From Acanthaster planci (lineage: Eukaryota; Echinodermata; Asteroidea; Valvatida; Acanthasteridae), in NCBI RefSeq assembly GCF_001949145.1, contig NW_019091359.1, forward strand, positions 2,288,158-2,352,157: a stretch of DNA of 64,000 nt. The letters are read 5' to 3'. How positions within the stretch are numbered: position 1 is the stretch's first letter; every line of letters begins with the position of its first letter. Below, piece after piece: positions 1-11,005 of this stretch. The notes beneath the pieces are model-generated. The model worked only from the letters and a program-made list of their open reading frames with translations, made no database searches and was not told the DNA's origin. Both the position numbers and the translations under genes were made by a program.

Positions 1-527
1 ATTCCACACCGCCTTTTATTTAAACCGTTCATGCCTTCATTTTTCTTCCAATGGAGCCTTTGATCCAGTCTTCTGACAGACTTTCAGAAACTTGAAAATA
101 GACACGCAGAAACTCTGGATAACAGCTTACCATCTTGTTTTGTGTGGATGACCCAATCCTTTCATTTTTAGTGTTCCTGCGAGACAAAAACAAAGCAAAA
201 CATTCAACAGTCAATTAAAACAAGTTCCTTTCTGGATGTCTTTGGACCAAGCAATATACCGAGTCCGAGACAAAAATCAATATTCACCCTGACTCCTGAA
301 CACACAGAAGAAACTATACTATGGTTTTCTAGAGAGGCTAATTTTTTCGATTTTCATCACACTTTACCCTTCATAACATTTCAACCTTTGCATGTACATT
401 ACAAGCATAAGTCAATGGCTTGCTACATGTACACAGCAAGGGTCAACACATTTTTCTTGACAAAAAGCTCAACAATTTTATCTTAAGTAAAATGTGTCAT
501 AATTTTATTTGTCCTTGGTAATTCTTC

Positions 528-712
528 CAGTAGAAACATGCATATGCATGTATTAGGTACAAAGGGGGTCCATTGTGCAGTAGAATATATGCATGTAATC
601 AGGTACTTAGGGGTAATTCAATCAGTAGAATACATGCATATGCATGTGTAGGTACAAAGGAGGTAATTCGTTCAGTAGAATACATGCATATGCATGTAAT
701 TAGGTACAAAGA
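528..712. repeat. Degenerate tandem repeat, roughly 55-60 bp unit, about 3-4 copies
   Basis: The core AGTAGAATACATGCATATG, followed by CATGTAATTAGGTACAAAGG and variants, recurs at about 528, 580, 625 and 673. Each unit contains the self-complementary ATGCATATGCAT. It lies inside tafazzin intron 2. Confidence 0.7.
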
Positions 713-784
713 TGCAAGTGCACAGTAACTGATAAATGTGCAGAGTACTATGTCATTTTAGAAGCAGTTTCGGAAAGAGTTCCG

Positions 785-970
785 TACAAACACATCACTT
801 GACACCCTGTGCACAAACCCAGTAAGACGGGTGCAAAAATTTCAAAGTCTTTTTGAAGTAAGTGATTGGATATTTTCCCTGCTTTTTAGGGAATGCTATC
901 ACTTTCTGATGGTTTAAAAACCACTGCCAGGTAAAATAAGTGATGTTTGTATATGGAACTCTGCAGTTTG
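785..970. repeat. Dispersed repeat family A copy (others near 8160, 15385 and 53950)
   Basis: It shares CCTGTGCACAAACC, a GTAAGTGATT-like segment and ATGGAACTCTGCAGTTTG with 15385-15550. Related inverted stretches are at 8165-8300 and 53945-54070. No coding capacity is visible, so this looks like a short non-autonomous interspersed element. Confidence 0.55.
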
Positions 971-1049
971 GCCATATTTCACAATAAGTTCTACAAGTTC
1001 CAGTGTTCCATGTTAAAATCTTGTTTGAAAAGTGCATTGTCTGTCTTAC

Positions 1050-1418
1050 CCCACAGCATCGGATCAAAGCAAGAAATATGGTTTCCAACTGTAATAAGGG
1101 GTCGTTCTGGTGGTCTCTTCTCCACTGCATTGTACAGAATGTCTAGGTTGTGTCCTTGGAAATGATTTGCCCAATCTGTGTACAAACACAAGTCTTACAA
1201 CGTTGTGAATTTGTATTTGTAATTGTTGATCATGACAGGCCTAAAGTCAGTACTAAAGACTAAAAGTAATGCGAGTAGACCTAGTACGCCCCGGCAAAAT
1301 ACTTACTGAGATAAATGCGACTAATAATACCCGTTCCAATGATCATGAAACGGGATCCAATTCTCCAAAATGTCCCTGGCTTTTCAGGAATGACGAACTG
1401 CCATGGTTCGAGGGGCAT
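1050..1418 (-). CDS. TAFAZZIN: Tafazzin (cardiolipin transacylase), 5' part: coding exons 1 and 2
   Basis: Exon 1 is 1307-1418 (ATG at 1418, GTAAGT donor) and exon 2 is 1050-1175 (acceptor ACACAG, donor GGTAAG). The phase closes: one leftover base plus AT gives Asn. The 79 residues begin MPLEPWQFVIPEKPGTFW, continue through a hydrophobic stretch (IIGTGIISRIYL), and reach LITVGNHISCFDPMLWG, the acyltransferase block I with its HX4D motif (His-Ile-Ser-Cys-Phe-Asp). Known role of the family: an acyltransferase on mitochondrial membranes that remodels cardiolipin. Exon 2 ends at the same Leu-Trp-Gly point as I recall for the human gene. Oddity: family members normally read Asp-Asp-Pro after the cysteine, but here a single Asp precedes Pro, an in-frame loss of one residue. 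The remaining exons must lie left of position 1; I see none in 1-1049, which is then intron 2. Confidence 0.88.
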
Positions 1419-1576
1419 ATTTGTGTCGAATCATTAAATTTACGCAAACGACTATCGTTGTCGACTGTGGCCAAAGCTAAGTGCCGGCCGTATCGTATTA
1501 AATATCGCCCTCTGTCATGTCGTCGAGTCCAGTGTGAACAGCAAGTACCAGCCGCCTCTGAGGGCGTGGCAGCGTG

Positions 1577-1822
1577 ATGGGGGCGTCGCCTATTTCGGTA
1601 CAGTCAAAGCGCTGGAAACCAGCAGCACTTGCGCTTGATCCCTGCCTCAGCCAGAGCCAAGTAAAATGGGCTACTTCCTTGAAATCCAGTGATGACTTGA
1701 AATATAAGCTCAAGAACCGCCCCATGAACAATGACCAATGTTTTAAGGAAAAAAGAAAGGAGCACGCTCAGAATAAGAAGACTAAAAGGAATGATCTCCT
1801 TGCACTATTTCCAAAGGATTAA
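1577..1822 (+). CDS. Small unrecognised ORF (81 aa), divergent from tafazzin
   Basis: An ATG at 1577 opens 81 codons ending in TAA at 1820-1822, only about 160 bp from the tafazzin start and on the opposite strand. That is the usual position for a gene sharing a bidirectional promoter. The product begins MGASPISVQSKRWKPAALAL and has a Lys/Arg/Asn-rich second half ending LLALFPKD, with no membrane segment or signal peptide visible. I do not recognise it. It may be a real small nuclear-type protein, a first exon, or chance. The surrounding sequence is relatively CpG-rich for this window, which would also explain an open frame. Confidence 0.3.
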   Translation: MGASPISVQSKRWKPAALALDPCLSQSQVKWATSLKSSDDLKYKLKNRPMNNDQCFKEKRKEHAQNKKTKRNDLLALFPKD

Positions 1823-2577
1823 GTAAAAGCATATAGGGCTACTTGTGGACTTGGGAGCAAGGAAAATGTGAGGAGTTAACACACTTGTAGCAGTCTATCA
1901 GTTGTGACTGTTCTGTGCTAATGTGCAACATGCTCCAGTCCGTATCTCTCGGATTCTTATCTTCATACATGTATACTTCCGATCGCCAGCTCTGTGTGGT
2001 CAAGAATTTAGAGGTCGCCTGATTACAAAAACTTTTCCTAAGGACAAAATATGAAAGAACATATTGCAAAAGAAAAGAACTGAACACATAAAACGAAGAA
2101 GCTACATATTCAAGAGATAATGTGACAAGAAAAATGAAGGAAAATACGCAATTTCTAAATTTCAAAATTTATTTTAAATCTATTTTAATTTCAGTGAAAA
2201 AACACACTCTCCAAAGAGAGCATTTACTTTTATATTCCATAGGCAAACCCACTTCATAGTTTTTCATCATGGTACACACATATACATATTGTTAAGCCCT
2301 AATTTTAATTTTTCAAAAAGTACTTTTCCAAGTTGCAAGGAGCTTGTGATTTAGTAGGACAACATTTTCATTTTGACTAGAACTGGAAATGTAAAAAAGA
2401 AAAAAAAAGAAGCTAACCAACAAACTTGCTCCTAAATATCCTAAATGTACATGTATATCAAATTACATAATTAATCACAGATAAATTAAGCAGTATACAC
2501 ATGTACTGGGACACTTTATATTAAAATATTGTATCTGGCCACAATGGGGCACTTAAATGTAAAAATATGATTGCTTT

Positions 2578-2945
2578 GAATTAGCCTTTTGCGAGTTAAA
2601 TTTGAATAAAATCTGGTATAATGAGTTCTTTAAATTCAAGTGAACATAACAATTGGAATTCTCCATACTAAAGCCACTGTTGCTATATCTCTAATAATTC
2701 GGGGCAAGCTTTTCCTTAGTTACATAAGAGACGCCTTGCGGCAATACATTGTTCTCAATGGATAAGAAGGGCACAAAGGAACCAGTCCATTCCAGAGATG
2801 ATGGTCGCTATGAAAAAGCTTGCCCTGAATCACGAGGTATAGCAACAGTGTCTTTAGTCTGGGGAATTTAAATTATGTTTATGTGCAATCGGATAACTCA
2901 GTGTACCAGATTTTATTCAAATTTAACTCGCAAATGGCTTATTGC
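2578..2945. mobile_element. Foldback (MITE-like) element, ~370 bp
   Basis: Outer inverted arms share GCGAGTTAAATTTGAATAAA followed by ATCTGG (left near 2591, right complement near 2905-2932). Inner arms share ACTAAAGCCACTGTTGCTAT followed by a GGGCAAGCTTTT stretch (left 2669-2715, right 2812-2860). No ORF is present, so it is probably a non-autonomous DNA element. Confidence 0.7.
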
Positions 2946-3513
2946 AAGTAGTACCTTTCCTTTAAAAATAAAAATTCCTTAATAATATTTGTACCATTCA
3001 GTCAGTCATTAGGAACATTTTACACATCATGCATCACTCAAATGTCAGAACACATTTAAATTCAATTATGAAGAACATAAATGCATTAATGTAATTCCAG
3101 ACAAAGTGTTTCTTGCTGTCATTAAGCATACAAGTGTAACAAACGAACTTAATAAAATACTTTGCTTTACAACTCAGGTGAACTTTTTTAAGAGGGGTGG
3201 CAGCTGTGACAAAATGTCACAAAAGCAAAAAAAAAAAACAAGGGAAAAAAGCGATGTATTTTTTGTTTTGTTTTTTAAGGTTTTATCAAAATTAAAAATA
3301 AAGCACACTACAGGATTAGTAACCTTGGGTTTGAGCCAGAAAAAGGCTATTAACCACATCATGTTCAAAAATACATGCATATCACCAATTGTTTGAAATG
3401 GAATATGTGAAATAAAAATTCAGTAGAGGTAATTTGGTCAAACAGGTCTTCCAAGGAAGCATATAATATTGTTGATAATAACTAGTGCTGTGAACAACCA
3501 CACATCAGGGGTA

Positions 3514-3805
3514 TACATCAAAGATCATATAGCGCCCCAAAGCGGCGCAAGATGGTGAACTTCACCAGAAACACACGTAAAACGTTGTTATCGCATAGGC
3601 ACCATTTGAGCAAGCGATACGCCTGCGCAATGCACATTACTGCACAGGCGCAGGCGCCGCGGCAGGCACGTGCACCTGGTGAGCCTGCGCCCAAGCATTA
3701 CTGTAAACTGTGCAGGCGTATCGCTTGCTCAAATGGCGCCCATGGTAATTACATCTTTTGGGCAGAGTGATCCATCTTGCGCCTTTGGTGCTTTACGATC
3801 TTTGG
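3514..3805. mobile_element. Foldback (MITE-like) element with long arms, ~290 bp
   Basis: The inner arms are TTTGAGCAAGCGATACGCCT (near 3605) and its complement near 3713-3733. Outer arms share GCGCAAGATGG (3546) and its complement CCATCTTGCGC (3772), and extend into CAAAGATC-rich ends. The loop is GC-rich (GCACAGGCGCAGGCGCCGCG). No gene is seen. Confidence 0.7.
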
Positions 3806-4239
3806 TATCCATGTATGTCAATCACTGAATGAGAATTTTCATTGGACTGCCGCTGAATCAGTCACTGAATCATTTCCATCAAGCTCTGTATCTACACGTA
3901 AATATATAATGCCAACATCATAGGCAACATGGTTTTTCCATGTATTTTGTGGTGGAAAGATGGCTTATTGGTAAAAGAAATTCAACAAAACAGAGGTAAT
4001 GAGAAAACCACAACTTTGCTAGTACTCACAGTGCATTAAGTACAGTATTGTATCGTCCAAATGGCAATTTTACAAGAAATCAATTAAAGGACTGGTTAAA
4101 TCTAAATTTAGTACAACTGAAATGGGTAAGTGGTAAATTTTGAAGAGTCAGAGAACACTTTGTTAGTGCGTATTCCATTCATTCATTCTGTGAAAATTCA
4201 AGGCACTAAAGTGTAAAACCTTGGTAGATACATTTGTGT

Positions 4240-5646
4240 TCATGCTGGAGATGCATGTATCTTAATTCCAAGATGTTTTCTGCTTGGAACATGTTGAAGA
4301 GCTTTCCTCCAGTCTTGGGATTCTCTCAGCTCACTCAAGATGGCCATCATCTGGTCTAACGTTAAGTTCTTGGTGCTCTTATGCCACTGGAGATGGTCAT
4401 CCAGAGGCAGTCGCGCATGGACGATTCCTGCCTCCTCTGCCTTCCTGAGTGACACTCGACTCTTGACACACCTGTCAACAAAACCTCCAATGATGTAAAC
4501 TTTGTTGGGGTTGTAGCCTGTGAGGACGTTTGGGGAGTCCGCTGTCAGGTAAACTAGCTCTTCGCTGACAAACACGTGCTGAGGGGGCTGTTCAGTAATG
4601 CTAACCATCAGGTTGTCGAGATGCTCTCCGTGAACACGCTTCAGTTCTTGCTCAGTGTGGCCATCATGGGCTACGTTTGTGAAGTGAACGTGAAAGGGGT
4701 CGCGCATAGTTTTGTTGGTTTTGAGGACAAGATTCAGCTGCATGACAGCGTTGATGAGCTCGCGTCGATCCATATGATGGTCGTAGCTCAGATCAAACAC
4801 AATGGGGGGACCGAACATCAAACCTCGGGCAAGGTTCCACGTATTAGCAGTGTTCTCTGCGATAGACTGACCCTGGCGAACCAAAGCGTTCTTGACAGTC
4901 AAGTCTGGCTGTTGAAGAGTAGCTGCTTCCTGGGCCTTCAATTTCATTCTTGATTCCTTCTTTTTTGTCTTCTTAAGTTTGTGCTTCTCCTTCTTCAACA
5001 AGAAATTGAGGAATTTCTTTCTGCTGGTTTGAGACTGGAGATTGAGAAGGTGGTGCAGATCAAGACCATTTATACTCTCGGGATTTGGTTTTCCACGTAG
5101 CTTCCTCCACTGGATTTCATCCAGCAAACCTTGCACTGGGCCCATTCTTTTCACTGGTACGACAGCTGGGTTGCTCTGCAGACTGGTTAGAATCTCTTCA
5201 AGAGAGAAACGTGCATTGAGGGATTCATTTTGATGACTCTTTGCCACACAGAGGGATTGATGCAGTTTTGAGATTTCACACAGATTCAGTGTTGATGCTT
5301 TCTCCAATCTGACACGGTGGGTGGTATTAAGTAAGAGTCCATCTGGTACACTGACATCCTGCAGAACTGCTGCCCGTGTGCTATACCTTGCCGAAATACC
5401 TACATCTTTGAGATTACCGACAGGCGACCGATTCAAAAAGCTTAATCTGTGGGGCAGCAAAGCCCAGTGTAGCTTTTTTCCCCGCCGCTGGCCGGCTCGG
5501 TGTGGCTGGGTCTCGTTGAAGATTTCATAGAGGTCGGGAAGGACCTGGAGTAGCTCAGACGACGGTTTGACTTTGCGACGGCTGCGACAGATGACATCAG
5601 CCTGGGCCCGTCTCAGAGCTTGCATTGGGGTTCGCAAATGTTGCAT
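4240..5646 (-). CDS. TRMT10C: Mitochondrial tRNA methyltransferase 10 C (MRPP1 subunit of mitochondrial RNase P)
   Basis: A single uninterrupted 468-codon exon; an in-frame TGA two codons upstream of the ATG supports this start. The last ~185 residues match the TRM10-type SPOUT methyltransferase fold: FDLSYDHHMDRRELINAVMQ (about residue 284), DPFHVHFTN, YLTADSP with the family's conserved Asp at about 370, VYIIGGFVDR (about 384), ARLPLDDHLQW, and NLTLDQMMAILSELRE near the C-terminus. A Lys-rich segment lies near 215-236. The Arg-rich, acid-poor N-terminus fits a mitochondrial presequence. Known role: with an SDR5C1-type dehydrogenase it methylates purine 9 of mitochondrial tRNAs and, with PRORP, processes tRNA 5' ends. 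At 468 aa it is longer than human (about 403), mostly in the N-terminal half. TRMT10A/B paralogues are less likely given the intron-less coding region and the sequence. Confidence 0.93.
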   Translation of the reverse strand: MQHLRTPMQALRRAQADVICRSRRKVKPSSELLQVLPDLYEIFNETQPHRAGQRRGKKLHWALLPHRLSFLNRSPVGNLKDVGISARYSTRAAVLQDVSVPDGLLLNTTHRVRLEKASTLNLCEISKLHQSLCVAKSHQNESLNARFSLEEILTSLQSNPAVVPVKRMGPVQGLLDEIQWRKLRGKPNPESINGLDLHHLLNLQSQTSRKKFLNFLLKKEKHKLKKTKKKESRMKLKAQEAATLQQPDLTVKNALVRQGQSIAENTANTWNLARGLMFGPPIVFDLSYDHHMDRRELINAVMQLNLVLKTNKTMRDPFHVHFTNVAHDGHTEQELKRVHGEHLDNLMVSITEQPPQHVFVSEELVYLTADSPNVLTGYNPNKVYIIGGFVDRCVKSRVSLRKAEEAGIVHARLPLDDHLQWHKSTKNLTLDQMMAILSELRESQDWRKALQHVPSRKHLGIKIHASPA

Positions 5647-6331
5647 TTCTCAATGGAGGAGTTGCAAAGCTGGTCTTATCTCAAACTTCCTCTTGGTACT
5701 TATTCTGCAAAGATGAAACCAATTAGTATGATGATAGGAATGATTTTGATAACGGCGCAACGGGGTGCATTTCCTTTTATTAGATTCTGGGATATCTTGA
5801 GATGTGTCCCGACGCTTAAAATATCAACAGGGCTTTACATGTATGAGTATGTATGAGTAACAACTGGTGCAAGTCAAGAGAGAAATCGTAACATTAATCA
5901 TATATTCAAAGTGGAGCCAACTTCATGTTTGGCAACATACACCTTGTGACTTTTGGGCAACAACTGCAAAACTGGCTTTATATTTTACACAATTTTTAGT
6001 TCTTAAGTTTGGCATTAAGGGTACACATCAATACTTGGAGACTCTCCCCAAATTCAGAGAAGTCCCTTATTTGAAGACAAGATCAGTCCCCTAAAAGACA
6101 GAATGTCTCCTTGAAAGAGAACTTTTTTCCCAAGATGGCTCAGATAGAAAATATCCACATGCTATGCCTAATATCACTTTTTTCTCTTACACATTTAATT
6201 CATATAAGTTATTTAAGTTGTTTTTATGAACTTTTCCGCCTGTTTTTCCAACATCCCAAATATGCAATAGGAGTATACGAAAATTTGCTCCTTATGGGTC
6301 TAACAGATAGTGAGGCCACGCCTGATGCTAG

Positions 6332-6420
6332 CTACCCCAAGGACTGTGGGGTCAGACATCCACCCCACTCCCACCAGAGCAGATGTCAGATCCCACAGTT
6401 CTGGGGCTTTACAGTCACTT
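6332..6420. repeat. Short palindromic element of the 'CCCCAGAACTGTGGGG' family (diverged copy)
   Basis: The left arm TACCCCAAGGACTGTGGGGT (6333) and right arm GATCCCACAGTTCTGGGGC (6398-6416) are inverted copies around a ~35-bp loop. Better copies are at 47755-47841 and 54399-54463, with a half copy at 28761. Confidence 0.65.
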
Positions 6421-7365
6421 CGCCCCATTTCCACTTCACCCCTGGCCTAACCACATCGCCCAATCCCCACATCGCCCAATCCCCACTTCGCCCAAGCCCC
6501 ACTTCGCCCAAGCCCCACTTCACCCAAGCCCACTTTGTCCCATTGCCATTTTGCCCCATCAACACTTTGCCCTAGTGTAGATTTAGTTTTAACCTACTGG
6601 TGAAGGTTGCAACATTGGTAGTTCATCTGCCCAGCCAAACTAAAGGTTCAAATTCAGGCACTTTGCCAAGGAAAATGTTACAATAAACACAATCACCTTA
6701 ACAATACAGTATCAAGTAACGTGGCCAGGCAATAGGCCTAAACGCAGTGAACTCCTCAGCACCGTAAGGAGTGAAGTTATGCTGAAATTGTAATTGCACG
6801 TGCCTAATTTCACCCAAATATGATTATCGAAACTTTAGGGTAGCTGTTGACTATATCAAGTGACTATAATTGCTCAGGGAAAATGAAAAGGAGAGACATG
6901 CATTTTTATTTCTGTCTTTAAAAGCAAAGTTTCTTTGGAAACGGACTAAGAAAAGAAGACCTAGTGGCTCAAACAAAGGGATTAAAATGGAACAGGATGG
7001 AAGAGAAGATGTATCTTATGTCTACAGGAGATCCATTGAAGACTACAGCCTCAGGAGAAACTATGGAAATTTTAAGAAATGATATCGTTTTTTTCATTAT
7101 TCCATTTTCAATATCAAATCTATTGCCACGTCTGCACGTGGGGTAAATACACGCCACAACTTAAGAAAGGCTCCTTGTTTGTGTCATGGTTTCCACGTTC
7201 ATGCACGGCTGGAGTGAAGTGGAAATATGGGGCCAAATGGCGGCGGGGCGCTGTTGGGGTGGGGCAAAGTGGGGACGGGGAGAAATGGCAATGGGCCGAA
7301 GTAATTTAGGGCCGAAGTAATTTAGGGGCGAAGTGGAAACGGGCAAAGTGACCGACAGTCGACAC
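6405..7365. repeat. Inverted pair of GC-rich short tandem arrays
   Basis: The left array (about 6418-6572) is a C-rich tandem of ~16 bp (ACTTCGCCCAAGCCCC and variants). The right array (about 7205-7350) reads as its G-rich reverse complement (GGGCGAAGTGGAAACGGGC). The outer ends, with TTCCACTT and its complement, also pair. They flank ~630 bp of ordinary AT-rich sequence. This looks like one element with long repetitive inverted arms or two inverted insertions. Confidence 0.5.
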
Positions 7366-8070
7366 AGAGAAGTATGAGTACTACATGTACATAGTAAAAT
7401 TATTTTACTATGAATATGATGCTAGTTCCTCCACGCGCCACTGCACGCGCTTGCCGGATATGATTGAATGATTTGTGATCAGGTGATTGAGGCTAAGCAC
7501 GTTCAGTTTAAGATTTCAATTATAGTTACGCCTAGTTTAGTTTACTCTTAACATTTTAACAAACTAAATAAACAAATAGTGAGATATATTACAATAACGT
7601 ACCGCTACATGATGGACGTGAATACGTGGACTTTAACGTCAACATGGACAAAGTGGTTCAGATAATTGCGATGTCTCGGCGTTCTGTCGCATTTCATTAC
7701 GGGCAGAATTCCGTGAGGTCACGCCGGTAAATTACGTAAGCTGTTGCCCTGGACTGACCTGTACGGCGATAAATGATTGAAGCGACAGGGGACTAGACAG
7801 ACCTCCCACGTACCCTAGCCCTATCGGTGAGGGCGCTCTCTATACAATTTCTGCTGATTATGAACTCCACGCAACCGGAACCAGTGGATCAGCATGCACT
7901 CAATAGTTGAACATCTCAGTCACACCACTGTAGCATAAGGCTGCAATTTGTTTAAGTTTCAGCCTGCACAGTCTTAGTTTCTTTTTTTTTACGTGGCAAC
8001 GTTTTAATCATCTTCCTTGAGGGCAGAGAGCAATGTGCAGAGGTGAAATTCTCATTGTCTGTTGGGAAAG

Positions 8071-8152
8071 AGTACTTCAAGAACTCTTGAGACACTACTC
8101 CGTTCCACCCCCGGGACTCCACGGAGTAGTGACTTGGGAGTTCTCGGAGTAG
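8071..8152. repeat. Imperfect inverted repeat / hairpin
   Basis: CTTCAAGAACTCTTGAG...CACTACTCCG on the left pairs with CGGAGTAGTGACTTGGGAG on the right around a short C-rich loop (CACCCCCGGGACTC). It is about 34 bp per arm with several mismatches. Confidence 0.6.
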
Positions 8153-8164
8153 GGAAACAGTGGG

Positions 8165-8300
8165 ACTTGCATGACGGGCAACACTAAGTTTTCCTTAAAA
8201 TGTTATAACAGCCGTCAAAAATGTGACGTGTCCTAAAAAGTTTAGCTGAGAAAAATTTAGCAAAGAAAATTCCCAAGCATTATACTTTAAAAAACACATA
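8165..8300. repeat. Dispersed repeat family A, inverted copy
   Basis: TTAAAATGTTATAACAGCCG, GTCCTAAAAAG and TTTAGCAAAGAAAATTC are present as reverse complements at 15440-15520. Confidence 0.6.
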
Positions 8301-8628
8301 GATTTTTTTTCAGACAATTGTCTCAAAGGTTTGTACACAAAGGCTTCAAGTTTTGTCCACATAATTATGCCATGGAACTCTCCAATTGTTGTTCAAGAGC
8401 TAGGGGCTATACAGTGCAGTCTTGATTTTTGTGCAAATTTGATTTGCCTTAAAAATCCATTTGCACAAGGGTCAAGAGCTGAACAACTGCGTAAGGACAG
8501 ACGAAGATTCTGATGTTGTCATTGCTTTTGACAATGTTTAACTTGGGCATTTAGGGCCTAGAAGTAGAAGTAGTACATTGTAGCAGTTTCAAAAACACAT
8601 CAGCTTTCTTTTCAGCTTATCGAGGAAG

Positions 8629-10194
8629 ATGAGTTTCTTGTTGCCAAAGCTTACAACTAAGAAAGATGTGGATCACGTCATCAAGACCACAGAGGATGTG
8701 GTTCTAGTCCTTCGGTTTGGTCGAGATGCTGATCTGGTGTGCATGCAGCTTGATGATATAGTGAGTCCTGTTGAAAGGGTTACTCGCTGAGTAATACTTG
8801 GGGTCCCTGTTTCATACAGACATGTCAGATCCAGACCTGGGTCAGTGCTGGGTCAGTGCTGCTTCGCTTTATTCACTACATGGGATTAGATGTAATGGTG
8901 AATCATTGTCCAATCACAGATCGCGATGTGGATTCAAATGAGGCAAACAGGCCCTTGGTTGAAAGAGCTTTTGCTCACATTTAAGCTTAGTGGGACATTA
9001 GGCCTACTGCATGATGTACATGTATGATATGTATAAGCCTATCTACCCATGGATTCTTCTGGGATTTTGAGAAATGAATCCTAGGGCCTACATGGAAACG
9101 CTCCAACTGCAACTTTTTACGACACTGCTGACTTGTCTTACTGAAGATTCATTCAAATTTGTTTGGGATCAATCCACTTCTTGATAAAGTGACAGTGACA
9201 TTTATTTATCACAGCATTCATAATGCACATGGTTACTTTATTTCATTTTGAAAAATGCTAACTGTGGACCTTTATTTCATTTTGTATAAGCCAAGTTTAA
9301 TCACAGAGGGTACACAGAATCATTGGAATGTGAATTGTCGCAGGTTAATTGACATTTCTATTCATGGTAATATATCGGGCAGCCAAAAAGCTCCCCATTC
9401 TCAGGATTGGTAGCCAAGTTTTTGCAATTGTGGTGGTTATTTCCAGCTTTCCAAGACTGCTCATGATGTCTCCAAGATGGCCACCATCTACTGCGTGGAT
9501 ACAGAGTGTGTCCCCGTTTATACCCAGTACTTCGATATCACCCTGATTCCAGCCACCGTGTTCTTCTTCAACGGGCAGCACATGAAGGTGGATTATGGGT
9601 AATGCTGCATCATTTTAAGAACCCTTTTGATAGAATAAAACATTCAAATAATTTCTAACAAAATTGAAAACAAAATATTTTGTCATGTACCTGACAGAAA
9701 GGCATTTGGCAAATTATGTGACACAACTCACATCACAACAGATGGCTCCATCCTTAAGCCCTGCGCCAGGAGGCAATTTCAACATAAGCATTCCAGCAAG
9801 GCATTCCACAATATTAATACTGGTTTTGTTTTTTATTGTACATTCACAACCTTCGTACAAATCTTCAAAAGGCAATTTTCTGGTTGTCCGAGGTAAAGTA
9901 TAACACATATGTGGATTTATAATAAATTAAAATCAAAACAATTTTTGACACAGTAATATGTCCCAGATCAGATTGTCATAGGAAAAAGGTGATATTTTTC
10001 AGTTTTTACATTTTTCCTGTCACTTCAGAACTCCTGACCACACTAAATTCATTGGAAGCTTCAAGACAAAGCAGGATTTCATAGACCTGGTGGAGGTGAT
10101 CTACCGGGGAGCCATGAAGGGCAAACTGATGGTCACCTCTCCCATCGATAGCCGCAACATCACGCAGTATGAGCTGCTCTATCAGGATATATGA
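8629..10194 (+). CDS. TXNL4B: Thioredoxin-like protein 4B (spliceosome-associated Dim1/U5-15K paralogue)
   Basis: Three exons: 8629-8760 (GTGAGT donor), 9447-9598 (TTTCCAG acceptor, GTAATG donor) and 10029-10194 (TCACTTCAG acceptor, TGA stop). Phases close to a 149-residue protein, the same length as human. It starts [20 protein letters not shown] and continues with [60 protein letters not shown] and YELLYQDI at the end. The thioredoxin fold lacks a CXXC redox pair, as expected for the Dim1 family. Known role: a nuclear protein linked to pre-mRNA splicing and cell-cycle progression that binds U5/PRP6 components. It is convergent with ZCRB1, so the two 3' ends face each other across ~1.4 kb. 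Canonical U5 TXNL4A (142 aa) is excluded by the N-terminus and length. Confidence 0.95.
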
Positions 10195-10318
10195 GGATCA
10201 GGGGAACATCAGCAAAGATGAACCCTGTGGCCAAGGCCGAGGCCAAGCCGAGGACTGAGACTTTGAGGGCAGAAATGCTTGCCAGACAATCTCCAGCCAG
10301 GTCCACCAGTCTTTAGCT

Positions 10319-10324
10319 AATAAA
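10319..10324 (+). terminator. Proximal polyadenylation signal AATAAA of TXNL4B
   Basis: A canonical hexamer 125 nt after the TXNL4B stop. Confidence 0.5.
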
Positions 10325-10999
10325 ATTCTCTGAAATTTCAGCTGGCCAAAGAAGAGGGCTCGAGGTATGCCAGACGGCGCATTTTAAGGTCAAAATTTCA
10401 AAGGGAACTTTCAACCAATAGTTTGCACCCAAGAGTAATCCAAGGTGATCTAAATTAAGCGCATAAAGCTAGACTAGTAGCAGATATGACTTTTACAAAG
10501 GATTATTTTACTTGCGTGGACGTGATGGTGGCAGACAGAGAAGTTGAGAATATGAGATAAGATGCCAGAAGTTGCTTTTGGCACTTTAATCATGCAACAC
10601 AAAAGATGTATGGACTAGTTATTTCAGAGTACAGAATGCTTTTGTTTTGGTGCACAATGTCACTGTCTTGTGAAGTCCTTGCTCAAGTGGTTTACCCTGG
10701 GTGTCTACAAGAATCTCTACAAATGCATTCAGGCTAGCTGCACTGTATATGGGGAATTAGGACAATATCAGCAAAACCTATATGAAAGAGCATATTGGTA
10801 TCAAGTGTCTACTGACCCATGCTGATTTGTGCATCTTGTGCGAAGTTGTTGAATAGAAACCACACCATCTCTGATGATTTCAAGTTTAAAGTTTCCGAGA
10901 AGATTAGGTTTCCATAACCCGAAGAGCAAGGGTGGCACTGGAGTCGTTAAAACTTTGGTCCGCCCAAAAATGTGTAACTTTTGTGGTGATGTATGACTG

Positions 11000-11005
11000 A
11001 ATAAA
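11000..11005 (+). terminator. Distal polyadenylation signal AATAAA, TXNL4B side
   Basis: A second canonical plus-strand hexamer, about 800 nt after the stop and still 560 bp short of the convergent ZCRB1 stop. Confidence 0.4.

Larger units (their letters stand above)
1..1049. other. Tafazzin intron 2 (partial), with a short tandem repeat
   Basis: No tafazzin exon 3 block could be found here on the minus strand. The stretch holds the degenerate tandem repeat at about 528-712 and a copy of a dispersed repeat at about 785-970. Confidence 0.6.
1823..4239. other. Intergenic region between tafazzin and TRMT10C
   Basis: AT-rich, with no convincing exon. It contains two foldback elements (2578-2945 and 3514-3805), described separately. 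Short open frames near 3106-3396 are low-complexity. Confidence 0.6.
5647..8628. other. Divergent spacer between TRMT10C (-) and TXNL4B (+)
   Basis: No exon could be supported. It contains the repeat block 6332-7350 and a CpG-richer stretch at about 7600-7870 that may be part of the TXNL4B promoter, although the coding start is ~750 bp further on. It also has the hairpin at 8071-8152 and a dispersed repeat at 8165-8300. A good acceptor-like TTCTTTTCAG at 8607-8614 just before the TXNL4B ATG suggests an upstream non-coding exon. Confidence 0.55.

Noticed and set aside
795-1130. 111-codon minus-strand frame overlapping tafazzin exon 2
   Set aside because: It is a shadow in another frame; the tafazzin frame with proper splice sites explains the region.
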